Position numbers and translations under genes: made by a program. The notes below the pieces were generated by a model, which worked only from the letters and a program-made list of their open reading frames with translations, ran no database searches and was not told the origin of the DNA. From assembly GCF_025515205.1 (NCBI RefSeq), contig NZ_JAOPFX010000002.1:496001-560000 (forward strand): DNA of 64,000 bases. The letters run 5' to 3'. This document shows, piece after piece, positions 50,078 to 59,459 of this stretch; position 1 is the stretch's first letter, and each line of letters starts with the position of its first letter. This DNA is from Microbacterium fluvii. GTDB taxonomy: Bacteria > Actinomycetota > Actinomycetes > Actinomycetales > Microbacteriaceae.

Positions 50078-51412
50078 TCAGCCGAGGGTGGAGAGGAAGA
50101 GGGTCTGGGCGGCGATCATCCGCTCGATCTCGGCGGGGTCGACCGATTCGTCGGAGGCGTGGATGCGGGCGAGCTCGGTGTCTTCGGCACCCCACAGCAC
50201 GATCGACGCCTCGGGGAAGAGTCCGTGCAGGCGCCCCACGAGCGGGATCGAGCCGCCCGCGCCGATGCACTCCACCTCGGTCTCGTACACCGCCGCGAGG
50301 GCCGCTTCCGCGGCGCGGATGCCGGGCGAACCCTCGTCGACGAAGGCATCGCCGAACTTGAACGGCTCGACCTCGACGACGGCGTTCCACGGGCGCTGCG
50401 CGCGCAGGTGCGCCATCAGCGCTTCCAGCTGCTGCTCGCCTGGGACGCCCGGAGCGACGCGCATCGCGACGCGGGCGCTCACCGACGGGATCAGCACGTT
50501 GGAGGCGGCGGCGACGCTCGGGATGTCCATGCCGATCACGGTGACCGAGGGCTTTGCCCAGATGCGGTCACTGAGGCTCCCGGTGCCGAGGTAGTCGACG
50601 CCGTCGAGGATCGCGGAGCCCGCGCGATAGACGGGCTCGTCGATGTCGGCGCCGCCCCAGGTGCCGCTCGTGACCCCGGGGATGACCGTGTCGCCGTTCT
50701 CGTCGTGCAGGGTGTCGAGAATGCGGATGAGCGCCGTCACGGCGTCGGGTGCGGCCCCGCCGAAGATGCCGGAGTGCACCGGGTTCGCCAGCGTCGACAC
50801 CGTCACGGTGCAGATGACGTTTCCTCGGAGCGCGGTCGTGAGCGCGGGGCGCCCCACCGCCTGCGGCCCGACATCGGCGATGACGTAGACGTCCGCGGCG
50901 AAGCGCTCGGAGTTCGCCGACACGAACGGGCCGAGATGGGATGCCGTCTCCTCCTCGCCCTCGATGAGCACCTTGATGGTGCACGGCGGGTCGGCGGCCA
51001 GCTGCTTCAGGGTGCCGAAGTGGATCGCGAGTCCCGACTTGTCGTCGGCGGCACCCCGGCCGAACATCCGACCGTCCTTCATGGTCGGAGTCCACGGGTC
51101 GGTCGTCCACCCCTGCGACTCCGGCGCCGGCTGCACGTCGTAGTGCGCGTACAGCAGCACGGTGGGCGCTCCTTCCGGCCCCGGCAGCTCGGCGTACACG
51201 GCCGGATAGCCGCCGGGCACGTCGAGCAGCTCGGCGCCGGTGGCCCCGGCATCCTTCAGCAGTTGCACGACCGCGTCGGCCATCGCGTGCACGGGGTCTG
51301 CGGGGAAGCCCGGAAAGGCGATCGAGGGGATCGTCACGAGATGCTCGAGCCGTTCGATCACTTCGGGCATGAGCGCGGCCGTCGCCGCCTTGATCGCTGC
51401 GACATCGGCCAT
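50078..51412 (-). CDS. M20-family dipeptidase
   Basis: A 444-residue zinc-dependent peptidase of the PepV/carnosinase-like M20 group. Metal and catalytic elements: YAHYDVQP near residue 90, GRGAADDKSGLAIH near 123 (Asp bridging two metals), IEGEEETAS near 155 (catalytic Glu) and NPVHSGIFGG near 215, which is the dimer-interface His region. No signal peptide, so it works in the cytoplasm on imported dipeptides. It follows the Dcu-like carrier by 13 bp, probably as one operon. The substrate may be an acidic dipeptide, which is inferred from the carrier only. Confidence 0.88.
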   Translation of the reverse strand: MADVAAIKAATAALMPEVIERLEHLVTIPSIAFPGFPADPVHAMADAVVQLLKDAGATGAELLDVPGGYPAVYAELPGPEGAPTVLLYAHYDVQPAPESQGWTTDPWTPTMKDGRMFGRGAADDKSGLAIHFGTLKQLAADPPCTIKVLIEGEEETASHLGPFVSANSERFAADVYVIADVGPQAVGRPALTTALRGNVICTVTVSTLANPVHSGIFGGAAPDAVTALIRILDTLHDENGDTVIPGVTSGTWGGADIDEPVYRAGSAILDGVDYLGTGSLSDRIWAKPSVTVIGMDIPSVAAASNVLIPSVSARVAMRVAPGVPGEQQLEALMAHLRAQRPWNAVVEVEPFKFGDAFVDEGSPGIRAAEAALAAVYETEVECIGAGGSIPLVGRLHGLFPEASIVLWGAEDTELARIHASDESVDPAEIERMIAAQTLFLSTLG

Positions 51413-51425
51413 GGTGTGCTCCTTC

Positions 51426-52868
51426 TCAGTGGACGAAGAGCTGGATGAGCATGCCGACGGCGACCACCGTGACCCACGACACGAGCATCGGGATCGTGAA
51501 CGAGTGCCACACCGGCACGGTGGTGAGCTTCGTCGACCCGGTGAGGTCGGTCTCGACCGCCGCGATCTGCGAGCCGTTCGCGGGGAAGAGCCACACGCCG
51601 ACGAGCGACGGCCACATCGCCGTGATGACTCCCGGTGTCATGCCGGCGGCGATTGCGATCGGCACGATCGTGTTGGTGGTCGCCGACTGGCTGGTCGTCA
51701 GGCCGCAGACGAGGAACAGGGCGACCGCCAGCAGGATCGGGTACGAGGTCACCAGGTCGCCGAGAGGGTCGATGATGGTCTCCTGGTTGGCCTTGATGAA
51801 GGTGTCGGCCATCCAGGCGATGCCGAAGAGGGCGACCGCCGCGACGAAGCCGGCCTTCAGCAGCGGCTGCTCGACGATCTTCCCCGGTGGCACCTTGCGC
51901 ACGAGGATGATCACGAGCGCCGCCGTGAACATGAACATCTGGATGAGCACCGACATCCCCACCGGCACGAGCTGTCCGTTCTCCCCTGTCGGGAAGGCCG
52001 GCCGCAGGCCCGAGAACAGGCCGAAGGTCACGATGATCAGCACGGCGGCGATGAAGATCCACGCCGCCGCGGCGCCTCCTGGGGGCACCTCGATGTGGAT
52101 GCGCTCCGCCCTCTCGGCGCCGGTCGCCGCGGACTTGCGAGCGTGGCGGGCGGCCTTTCCCTGCGACATGCCGGAGGCCACGGCATCCGCTCGCGCCGCC
52201 TGCTGCGCGGCCAGCACCTGCGGCATCTCGACCGTGCCGGCTTCGACGCGCGCGAGGAACACCTCGTCGTCGAGCAGCTCTCTGCCCAGGCGCTGCTGCA
52301 CGATCGAGGTCACGATGCAGGCGGCGATCGATGCGGGGATCGTGATGATGAGGATGTCGACGAGCGAGAACTCGAGCGGGGTCATCAGCACGAGGTAGGC
52401 GGCCATCGCCGCCGAGACGGGGCTGGCGGTGATCCCCAGCGCGCTGGTGACGGTGGAGGCGGCGAGCGACCGCTCGGGGCGCTGCCCGTTGCGGTAGGCG
52501 GTCTCGTAGATGACGGGGATGAGGGCGAAGTAGATGTTGGAGGTGCCCGCCAGCGCCGTAAAGACGAACGACACGAGCGGTGCGACGTAGGTGAGCCTGC
52601 TGGGGCTCGCCTGGATGATCTTCGAGGCGATCGACACGAGATAGTCGATGCCGCCGGCGGCCTGCATCGCCGAGGCGGCGGTGATCACCGCGATCACGAT
52701 GAAGAACGCGTCGACCGGGGGAGAGCCCGGCGCGAGGTGGAAGACGAAGACCAGCACGAGGGTGCCGGCCACACCCCACAGTCCCAGGCCCACACCGCCC
52801 GTGCGCACGCCCATGACGATCGCGCCGAGCACCACGACGGCTTGCAGAATCACCAGCAGGATGTCCAT
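51426..52868 (-). CDS. Dcu-like C4-dicarboxylate transporter
   Basis: A 480-residue membrane protein with about twelve helices. Characteristic segments are GGIDYLVSIASKIIQASPSR, then FVFTALAGTSNIYFALIPVI and GITASPVSAAMAAYLVLM, which match DcuA/DcuB. A hydrophilic loop at about 190-250 separates the halves. Dcu carriers exchange fumarate, malate, aspartate and succinate. In a likely aerobic actinobacterium it more probably imports aspartate or a related acid. ATG 52868 is preceded by AGGAGGCGCC. First gene of the two-gene operon with the M20 peptidase. Confidence 0.87.
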   Translation of the reverse strand: MDILLVILQAVVVLGAIVMGVRTGGVGLGLWGVAGTLVLVFVFHLAPGSPPVDAFFIVIAVITAASAMQAAGGIDYLVSIASKIIQASPSRLTYVAPLVSFVFTALAGTSNIYFALIPVIYETAYRNGQRPERSLAASTVTSALGITASPVSAAMAAYLVLMTPLEFSLVDILIITIPASIAACIVTSIVQQRLGRELLDDEVFLARVEAGTVEMPQVLAAQQAARADAVASGMSQGKAARHARKSAATGAERAERIHIEVPPGGAAAAWIFIAAVLIIVTFGLFSGLRPAFPTGENGQLVPVGMSVLIQMFMFTAALVIILVRKVPPGKIVEQPLLKAGFVAAVALFGIAWMADTFIKANQETIIDPLGDLVTSYPILLAVALFLVCGLTTSQSATTNTIVPIAIAAGMTPGVITAMWPSLVGVWLFPANGSQIAAVETDLTGSTKLTTVPVWHSFTIPMLVSWVTVVAVGMLIQLFVH

Positions 52869-53092
52869 CGGCGCCTCCTGAGAGTTGCGGTGCTCGCAAC
52901 GTATCGCGCGTGCTGGGCGAGCCGCCAGGGGGCTTCGGGCCGCGCACTCGTTACGGTGCGGCACGTTGGTGATGGCGCGATGTCGCCTCGACACGATAGC
53001 GTTGCGCCGATGTCGGCCGCTTGGGGGCGCCGGCGTCGCACGCATGGGCCGGTTGCGGGGGTGCCGGTGTCGCTTGCATGGGGAGAGGCTTG

Positions 53093-56000
53093 ATGAGTCT
53101 GCGCAGTGTCGTTTCCGCTGCCATCGCTGGGGCGATGGTCGCCGCCGTCCTGGTCGCCGCGCCTGCTGCGGCCGCCGGTCCGTCGTCGCCCGAGGGGCTC
53201 ACCGCCGACGCCTCCGTCGACGGCACGGTGAAGTTCCAGTGGGAGCCCTCGGTGGGGGCCACCGCGTATCGCCTGGAGTGGTCGGCCGACCCGTCGTTCC
53301 CGAGTGGCGCAGTGACCACGATCGACACCTACGCGCGCGACTACGTGACCCGCTGGCAGCCGGGTGCGGCGGCGGATGCCGACCTGTACTGGCGTGTGAC
53401 GGCATTCGGCACCGGGGTGACCACGTCGACCCTCGGCGAGCCGTCGGGCGTCGGCCTCGTGCAGACGGGCCTCGACTCGGCGCCGGAGCCGATGGGCCCA
53501 GGATCGGACGGTGTCGCGGCTCAGATCGAGTATCCCGACCCCACGGTGTTCTCGTGGGAGCCGGTGGTGGGTGCGATCTCATATCAGCTCGAGTACACCT
53601 CCGACACACTCGGCGGCGGCGCGAGCACGACGACGACCGTCGCCGGCACCCAGTTCGCGCCCGTCAATCCGCTCGCCCGTGTCGACAGCGGCGGCAATGT
53701 GCTCACCTGGAAGTGGCGCGTGCGCGCCCAGTTCTACAACGGCACGACCAGCACCTCGACGGCTGTCTACGGCGCGTGGTCGTCGGCGCGCGAGTTCCAG
53801 ATCGTCTGGGACGACGCGCCCACGAACCTCCTGCCGGCCGACGGGGTCACCGCCGTGCAGACCGATCTGTCGTTCAGCTGGGATGCCGTGCCGGGCGCCG
53901 CGAAGTACCGAGTGACGTTCGGCGAGTCGGTCGACGGAACCGGTGACAACCGCACGATCCTTAACCCACGCACCGTCGATGTGTACACGACGACCTACAT
54001 CCCGACCGTCCAGATCTCCGACGCGACGCGGTTCTGGCAGGTGACGCCGCTTGACTACGCGAACAACCTGGGCGCGCCGTCTGCCGTGCACCAGTACAAG
54101 AAGAAGTGGACGACCCAGGATGCCGCATCCTTGCCGTCCGATCCCGGCAACACCGCTCCCGTGAGCATCACCGGCTCACTCAGCGCCACGGCCCCCGAGT
54201 CGGTCTATCTGACGGACCTCGAGCTCGCCTGGGAGGCGCTGCCGCGTGCGACCTACTACCAGGTCGAGGCCTACGACGACTCGAGCAACACTTACACCTG
54301 CACGACGGCCTCGACGTCGGCGACGATCATGGGCAAGTACGTCAACGGCACCAACAACTCGGATGCCGATCAGGTTCTCAAGAGCGTGAGCGACTGTCTC
54401 TGGGCGTCGACGGTGGCCAAGCAGATCCAGGCCGGACGCACGTATCACTGGCGGGTCCGAGGCGTCGACCTCACGGGATCTTCGACGGCCTCGTACACCG
54501 CAGGGCTGCCCAGCGGCGCCCTCGTGTCGAACTGGTCGGACACCCGTCACCTCACGGTTGTGGCAGACGATCGCGCCGTGCCCGAGACGGACGCGGTAGA
54601 CCTCGATCTCGATGCCTTCAGCGCGGACAACCCGGCGACGGTGATCGGTCAGCCGGCGCCGCTGCTGACCTGGAGCGCATCCGGATATCTGGATGGCAGT
54701 ACGCGGAAGCAGGCTCCCGCGTACCAGGTCACCTTCTACAAGAATCCCCAGCGCACCTCGGTGATCGGCAGCGTCATCACACCCAGCACGACGCTGCGGC
54801 TCGACGGGGTGTTCCTCGACAACACCACGGCCGAGCCGTATTACGCGGCAGTGCGCCCCGTGGCGTTCACCACGCCGCCCTGGAGCGGCACCATGCTGCT
54901 GCTCGGGGGCGTCGACAACGAGAGCACCGAATCGTTCGCGTGGAACAAGGAGAGTCACTCGCTCACGGGCCTCGACAGCATGCAGCTCAGCGACGGATCG
55001 GTGCGGCTGTCGTGGAACCCGCAGAGTGTGACCGGTCTGCAGGACGGCGGCAGCCGCGGTTATCAGGTGCGCGTGTACAACGGCGGGACTCTGCAGGGCA
55101 TCGCCAAGAAGGTCGAGTTCCCCTTCTTCATGGCGCAGAAGCCTGCCAGCTCGACCGACACGTCGTTCCCATCGACGGCGACCGACCTGCCGCTTGCTCC
55201 CGGCAGCGGCTACTCCTTCGACGTTGCACCGCTCGACGCGAACGGCAACCCGGGACCGGTGACCAAGTCGGCGACCTTCAGCGTCGGCATCGCCACGCCC
55301 GAGGTGACGGAGGATGCCTCCGTGGCGGGCGGCTCGGTGGCCTTCACCTGGTCGTCGGTTCCCGGCGCGCTCAAGTACGCCGTGCAGTACCGCCGCGTGG
55401 GAGCGGCGTCATGGGGCACCGCTGTGGTCGTGTCGCAGACCGCCGCGGCGGTCACGGGCCTCGACCAGGGCAGCTACGAGTGGCAGGTGCGCACGTACGA
55501 CGCGGCGAGCAACCTCAGTGCGTGGAGTGCGAGCCAGACCTTCGTCGTCGGTGCGGGCCAGAGCTCCCTCACCCTCGCCGCCGAGGAGGTGCTGCCGCTG
55601 AGCGAGCGCGTGCTGTCGTGGACATCGGAGGTCGCGGGCGCGACGCGCTTCCAGGTGCAGATCGCCGATGATGCGGCATTCACCACGAGTGTGAAGAGCT
55701 ACGAGACCGTCGCGACGTCCCTCGCGATTCCCGACGCGCTCGTGGCGGGCAAGACCTACTACTGGCGGGTGAAGGCTCTCTCAGAGCCGGTGGGCACGTC
55801 GACGGCCCTCCGCGTGCTGGCGGTCTCGGCGACCGACACGTTCACGGTGCTCACGGTTCCTGCGAAGGTCTCGGGCCTCGCGCTGTCGAAAGCGGGCACC
55901 GGCCTCAGCGCGAGCTGGACGCTGCTCACCGGTGCCAACATCGGCGCCGACTCGCTGGTCAGCTACGTCGTCGCGTACCGCGAGAAGAGCTCCGACGACG

Positions 56001-57010
56001 ACTGGACGAACGCCATCGAGACTGAGACGGCCGCCACCGCGAAGACCCTCCAGGTCGATGGACTCGTGTCGGGCGTCGTCTACCAGTTCCGGGTCGCCGC
56101 GAAGAACACCGAGGGCACCGGCCCCTGGTCGGACGTCAAGGAGCTCGCGACGGCAACTGCGCCCACGGCCGCACCTACGATCACGGTGACTCCGAAGCTC
56201 GGGGAGCTCTCGGTGAAGATCGGCTCGATCTCGTCGTCGGGCAACGGCGGCAGCGCGATCACCGGCTATCTCGTTCAGTACCGCACCGACGGCGGTGAGT
56301 GGACCGCATCCGAGATCAAGGTCGCCTCGACCTACGCCATCACGGGCCTGAAGAACACGACCGACTACCAGGTCTCGATCGCCGCGATCAACGCGGTCGG
56401 CGTGGGCCCAGCGGCCGAGGCCACCGCCCGCACTCTCGGCTACTCCTCGGCGCCCCAGTCGGTCAAAGCGACTCGCGGCGACAAGAAGGCGACCGTCAGC
56501 TGGAAGGCGCCGGCGACGCCCAACGGCACCGTCACCGGATACGTCGTGCAGAAGCGCCTGGGCACCTCGGGCGAGTGGACCACCGCTGCCACGACGAGTG
56601 CGAGCACGCTGACGGCCTCGGTCACGGGCCTGACCAACGGCAAGACGTATCAGGTGCGGGTCGCGGCGAAGACGAGCGTGGGCACGGGCACCTACTCGTC
56701 GTCGATCAACGTCGTGCCCGCCGGCAAGCCGCCGGCACCCACCAAGGTGAAGGCGACGTCGAGCAGCAAGGGCACCGTGACCGTGTCGTGGCCGAAGGTG
56801 TCGTCGAACGGCTCGGCGATCACCGGCTATGTCGTGAAGTACTCGACGAACGGCTCGAAGTGGTACACGCTCAAGAGCGTCTCGGCGAGCACACTCAAGG
56901 TCACCTCGACCAAGGGATCGCACGGCAAGAAGATCTACTTCAAGGTCTACGCGAAGAACGCCGTCGGCACCTCGGCCGGCAGCTCGACGATCAGCGTCGT
57001 GCGCAAGTAG
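53093..57010 (+). CDS. Large secreted fibronectin type III domain protein
   Basis: A 1305-residue exported protein. Signal peptide 1-27 (VVSAAIAGAMVAAVLVAAPA). N-terminal half has Fn3/Ig-like modules carrying the W-x(3)-A-x-Y-x-V/L-E pattern (FQWEPSVGATAYRLEWSADP, FSWDAVPGAAKYRVTFGE, LTWSASGYLDGSTRK). The last four modules (from about residue 935) are canonical Fn3 with ITGYLVQYRTDGGEWT and NTTDYQVSIAAINAVGVGPA elements. No LPXTG signal and no membrane tail; the lysine-rich C-terminal modules may bind the cell wall. Alone, 225 bp after the Dcu gene, with GGGAGAGG before the ATG. Adhesion or matrix binding is likely; no enzymatic domain is seen. Confidence 0.85.
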   Translation: MSLRSVVSAAIAGAMVAAVLVAAPAAAAGPSSPEGLTADASVDGTVKFQWEPSVGATAYRLEWSADPSFPSGAVTTIDTYARDYVTRWQPGAAADADLYWRVTAFGTGVTTSTLGEPSGVGLVQTGLDSAPEPMGPGSDGVAAQIEYPDPTVFSWEPVVGAISYQLEYTSDTLGGGASTTTTVAGTQFAPVNPLARVDSGGNVLTWKWRVRAQFYNGTTSTSTAVYGAWSSAREFQIVWDDAPTNLLPADGVTAVQTDLSFSWDAVPGAAKYRVTFGESVDGTGDNRTILNPRTVDVYTTTYIPTVQISDATRFWQVTPLDYANNLGAPSAVHQYKKKWTTQDAASLPSDPGNTAPVSITGSLSATAPESVYLTDLELAWEALPRATYYQVEAYDDSSNTYTCTTASTSATIMGKYVNGTNNSDADQVLKSVSDCLWASTVAKQIQAGRTYHWRVRGVDLTGSSTASYTAGLPSGALVSNWSDTRHLTVVADDRAVPETDAVDLDLDAFSADNPATVIGQPAPLLTWSASGYLDGSTRKQAPAYQVTFYKNPQRTSVIGSVITPSTTLRLDGVFLDNTTAEPYYAAVRPVAFTTPPWSGTMLLLGGVDNESTESFAWNKESHSLTGLDSMQLSDGSVRLSWNPQSVTGLQDGGSRGYQVRVYNGGTLQGIAKKVEFPFFMAQKPASSTDTSFPSTATDLPLAPGSGYSFDVAPLDANGNPGPVTKSATFSVGIATPEVTEDASVAGGSVAFTWSSVPGALKYAVQYRRVGAASWGTAVVVSQTAAAVTGLDQGSYEWQVRTYDAASNLSAWSASQTFVVGAGQSSLTLAAEEVLPLSERVLSWTSEVAGATRFQVQIADDAAFTTSVKSYETVATSLAIPDALVAGKTYYWRVKALSEPVGTSTALRVLAVSATDTFTVLTVPAKVSGLALSKAGTGLSASWTLLTGANIGADSLVSYVVAYREKSSDDDWTNAIETETAATAKTLQVDGLVSGVVYQFRVAAKNTEGTGPWSDVKELATATAPTAAPTITVTPKLGELSVKIGSISSSGNGGSAITGYLVQYRTDGGEWTASEIKVASTYAITGLKNTTDYQVSIAAINAVGVGPAAEATARTLGYSSAPQSVKATRGDKKATVSWKAPATPNGTVTGYVVQKRLGTSGEWTTAATTSASTLTASVTGLTNGKTYQVRVAAKTSVGTGTYSSSINVVPAGKPPAPTKVKATSSSKGTVTVSWPKVSSNGSAITGYVVKYSTNGSKWYTLKSVSASTLKVTSTKGSHGKKIYFKVYAKNAVGTSAGSSTISVVRK

Positions 57011-57020
57011 GCCTCCCCCT

Positions 57021-57086
57021 CCCGCGACTTGGCACCTGTTGTCGCACACACCGGCGCGCGAGCGACCGTAGCTGCCAAGTCGCGGG
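57021..57086. repeat. Stem-loop repeat (CAACTTGGCAC family), copy 3
   Basis: Left arm CCCGCGACTTGGCA (57021-57034), right arm TGCCAAGTCGCGGG (57073-57086), exactly complementary. Compared with copies 1 and 2, the stem base A-T (CAACTT/AAGTTG) is replaced by G-C on both sides. It lies between convergent stop codons 57010 and 57100 and could terminate both genes. Confidence 0.8.
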
Positions 57087-57099
57087 TGGGGTGTGTGCG

Positions 57100-57684
57100 T
57101 CAGGAGCGCAGCGAGGCGATGAGGTGGTCGGCGGCGGCCCGCGCGAGCGCGGTGCGCTCGGCGGAGACCTCCACGTCGCCCATGAAGACGTTGCCGAGGG
57201 CGAGGGAGAGGATGCCGTAGGCCACCTGTGCCCGCAGGGCGGGCGCGGCGGCGGGCGCCGCTGAGGCCAGCAGCCTCTCGAGGGCCGACTGGGTGCCGAC
57301 GTAGGCGGCGACCAGGATCGGGCGGATCGGCTCGACGCTGCGCGCCGCCTCGATGAGTGCCAGGGCGACCGCGTTGTCGGGCGTCTGCTCGGCGAAGCCG
57401 TCGAACAGGTAGGCGAGGGCGTCGCCGACGGATGCTGTGCCCTCCGGCAGGATCGACGGCTCGGCAGGAATCTCATCGCCGAAGCCGAAGTAGAAGGTGC
57501 GAGCGGCATCGACGAGCAGGTCGTCGCGGTTTCCGGCGAAGTGCCGCACGTGCCCCCGGGCCATCCCGGCCTCTTCGGCGATGCGGTCGAGCGTCGTGCC
57601 GGCGAACCCCCGGGTCTCGAGGCACCGCAGCGTCGCCTCGATGATCTGCGTGCGGCGCTCGGCTGCGACCGACGGTCTGCCCAT
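57100..57684 (-). CDS. TetR-family transcriptional regulator
   Basis: A 194-residue repressor. HTH at residues 20-55: TLRCLETRGFAGTTLDRIAE, then EAGMARGHVRHFAGNRDDLL, the standard TetR recognition helix region. The C-terminal ligand domain (FYFGFGDEIPAEPSILPEGT onwards) is poorly conserved. Divergent from the CocE/NonD hydrolase gene, with a palindrome at 57722 in the 104-bp gap, so it most likely represses that gene and itself. ATG 57684 has GAGGAGG-type bases upstream. Confidence 0.88.
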   Translation of the reverse strand: MGRPSVAAERRTQIIEATLRCLETRGFAGTTLDRIAEEAGMARGHVRHFAGNRDDLLVDAARTFYFGFGDEIPAEPSILPEGTASVGDALAYLFDGFAEQTPDNAVALALIEAARSVEPIRPILVAAYVGTQSALERLLASAAPAAAPALRAQVAYGILSLALGNVFMGDVEVSAERTALARAAADHLIASLRS

Positions 57685-57721
57685 GGGTTTCCTCCTCCGC
57701 GAGATCCTGTCAGAAAGTTTA

Positions 57722-57737
57722 TAGTCAGACTTGACTA
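57722..57737. promoter_or_regulatory. TetR operator candidate between tetR and the CocE/NonD hydrolase gene
   Basis: TAGTCAGACTTGACTA: arms TAGTCA and TGACTA are exact complements around GACT. It lies 38 bp upstream of the TetR start and 51 bp upstream of the hydrolase start, in an AT-richer stretch that may hold both promoters. Confidence 0.6.
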
Positions 57738-57788
57738 GAAACGTCCAGACACTCTACGGTCGATCGCACGACCTCCGGAAGGAACCCC

Positions 57789-59459
57789 GTGCCAGACATC
57801 GTCCACATCGGCCCCGCGCCGCTCAGCCCCCTCGCGGCGCAGGAGTTCGTGCGCATGCGCGACGGCGTGCGCCTGGCGACCGATGTCTACCTGCCGGAGG
57901 GTGACGACGCCGCGGGCGACAGCATCCTGATCCGCCTTCCCTACGACAAGGTCGGCGTCTACACGTTCATCCCGCTCATCGCCGAGTACTTCACGGCCCG
58001 CGGCTATCGCGTGGTCGCGCAGGACGTGCGCGGCAAGTTCCGCTCCGAGGGCGAGGCGCTGCTGTTCGTCAACGAGGCCTACGACGGCTACGACACGATC
58101 GAGTGGATCACGCAGCAGCGCTGGTCGAACGGACGCGTCGCGATGTGGGGCGACTCGTACTACGGCTACACGCAGTGGGCGGCCGTCTCGACGCAGCATC
58201 CGGCGCTCAAGGCCATCGCGCCGCGCGTGACGGGCACTCAGCTGGGGGAGCCCGTGCGACGCGACCCGGCGTCGCGCACGAGCGGCGTCGAGTGGGCGAT
58301 CACCTACCTCTACCCGCTCACCTACTTCCACTCCGCCGACGCGTACTTCTGGGACCTCGACCCCGACCGGCGCCCCTTCAGTGACCAGGTCGAAGAGGTG
58401 CTCGCCGAGCTCGGCTCCCGCTCGATCTCGTACGACCAGTGGTACCCCCGACCCGTGCACCTGCGGCGCTTCCCCGCGGGCAGCCCCTTCGACGCCCGAC
58501 CGGTGCCGACGCTGCACACGATCGGCTGGTGGGACAACTGTGCGCCCCTGTCGTGGGCAGACGTCGCCGAGATCGAGAAGCGCCCCGCGTGGGCCCACAG
58601 CCACTTCCTGCGCATCGAGGCGATGGACCACGAGTCGTACTACCTCGACGACCCCGACGCCGACCGGGTCGAAGAGCGCACCGAAGACCAGCTGCGCGCA
58701 CAGCTGCCGCGCATGCTCGACCCCGCCCTCGACTTCTTCGAGGTCTTCGTCCGGGGCAACGTCAGTGCCGCCGACATCCCTCGCGTGAGTTGGAACCTCG
58801 CCGGCACGCCGGGCATGCGCTCCAGTGACTCGTGGCCACCTGCCGGCGCCGAGAGCTCGACGCTGTTCGCCGCGAGCGGTGGAGGCCTGGTGACACAGGC
58901 GCAGGATGCTGCCACCACCGCGACCTGGACGCACGACCCGCTGCACCTCGTGCCCTCGAGCGTCGGCAACGCCTTCGCGTTCCTGCTCGACCGGCCCGAC
59001 GAGCAGGCGCTGGGCGACCGCGATGACGTGCTGGTGTTCACGACCGAGCCGTTCGTGCGGCAGGTCGATCTCGCCGGACCCGTCACGGCGCGCGCCCGCA
59101 TCCACTCCGACGGCCCCGTCATGGACCTGTTCGTGCGGCTGCTCGACGTCGCCCCCGACGGCTCGGCGCTGCGCATCGCCCGCGGCCAGGTGCAGCTGCA
59201 CGAGGCCACGGAGCCCGCGACCGTCGAGATCGACCTCGGACAGCTCGGCTATCGCGTCGAGCCCGGCCACCGGCTGCGCGTTCACGTGTGCAGCAGCGAC
59301 TACCCCGAGTTCATCCCGCAGCCGGGAACGGGCGCCGAACCCTGGTCGGCCGTCGAGACCCGTGTCAACCGACAGAGCCTCGCCGTCGGCGGGGCGGATG
59401 GGCTGAGTGTGACCGTGACCGTCCTTCGACAGGCTCAGGAACCAGAGGAGCAGCCGTGA
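57789..59459 (+). CDS. CocE/NonD family hydrolase (S15 X-Pro dipeptidyl-peptidase type)
   Basis: A 556-residue alpha/beta hydrolase without signal peptide. RMRDGVRLATDVYLPEGDDA near residue 21 opens the catalytic domain, nucleophile elbow MWGDSYYGYTQW near 120, and the C-terminal jelly-roll domain (LFVRLLDVAPDGSALRIARG) that shapes the active site in CocE and PepX. Substrates are esters, acyl-proline peptides or beta-lactam esters. The last 13 residues, VLRQAQEPEEQP, come from the 24-bp repeat at 59421. GTG at 57789 is the first start after GGAAGGAACC. Its stop overlaps the DUF3237 gene (GTGA). A dipeptide transporter lies downstream. Confidence 0.88.
   Translation: MPDIVHIGPAPLSPLAAQEFVRMRDGVRLATDVYLPEGDDAAGDSILIRLPYDKVGVYTFIPLIAEYFTARGYRVVAQDVRGKFRSEGEALLFVNEAYDGYDTIEWITQQRWSNGRVAMWGDSYYGYTQWAAVSTQHPALKAIAPRVTGTQLGEPVRRDPASRTSGVEWAITYLYPLTYFHSADAYFWDLDPDRRPFSDQVEEVLAELGSRSISYDQWYPRPVHLRRFPAGSPFDARPVPTLHTIGWWDNCAPLSWADVAEIEKRPAWAHSHFLRIEAMDHESYYLDDPDADRVEERTEDQLRAQLPRMLDPALDFFEVFVRGNVSAADIPRVSWNLAGTPGMRSSDSWPPAGAESSTLFAASGGGLVTQAQDAATTATWTHDPLHLVPSSVGNAFAFLLDRPDEQALGDRDDVLVFTTEPFVRQVDLAGPVTARARIHSDGPVMDLFVRLLDVAPDGSALRIARGQVQLHEATEPATVEIDLGQLGYRVEPGHRLRVHVCSSDYPEFIPQPGTGAEPWSAVETRVNRQSLAVGGADGLSVTVTVLRQAQEPEEQP
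59421..59444 (+). repeat. 24-bp interspersed repeat (RQAQ family), copy 2, at the hydrolase C-terminus
   Basis: GTCCTTCGACAGGCTCAGGA, then ACCA: reverse complement of the element at 6718 except for small changes. In frame, it codes for LRQAQEP near the end of the CocE/NonD hydrolase. Confidence 0.75.

Noticed and set aside
52869..53092. Small gene in the gap before the Fn3 gene
   Set aside because: Only an imperfect tandem duplication (GCCGG[CT]GTCGC..GCATGGG) and the ribosome-binding region are seen; the in-frame extension lacks any secretion or domain feature.
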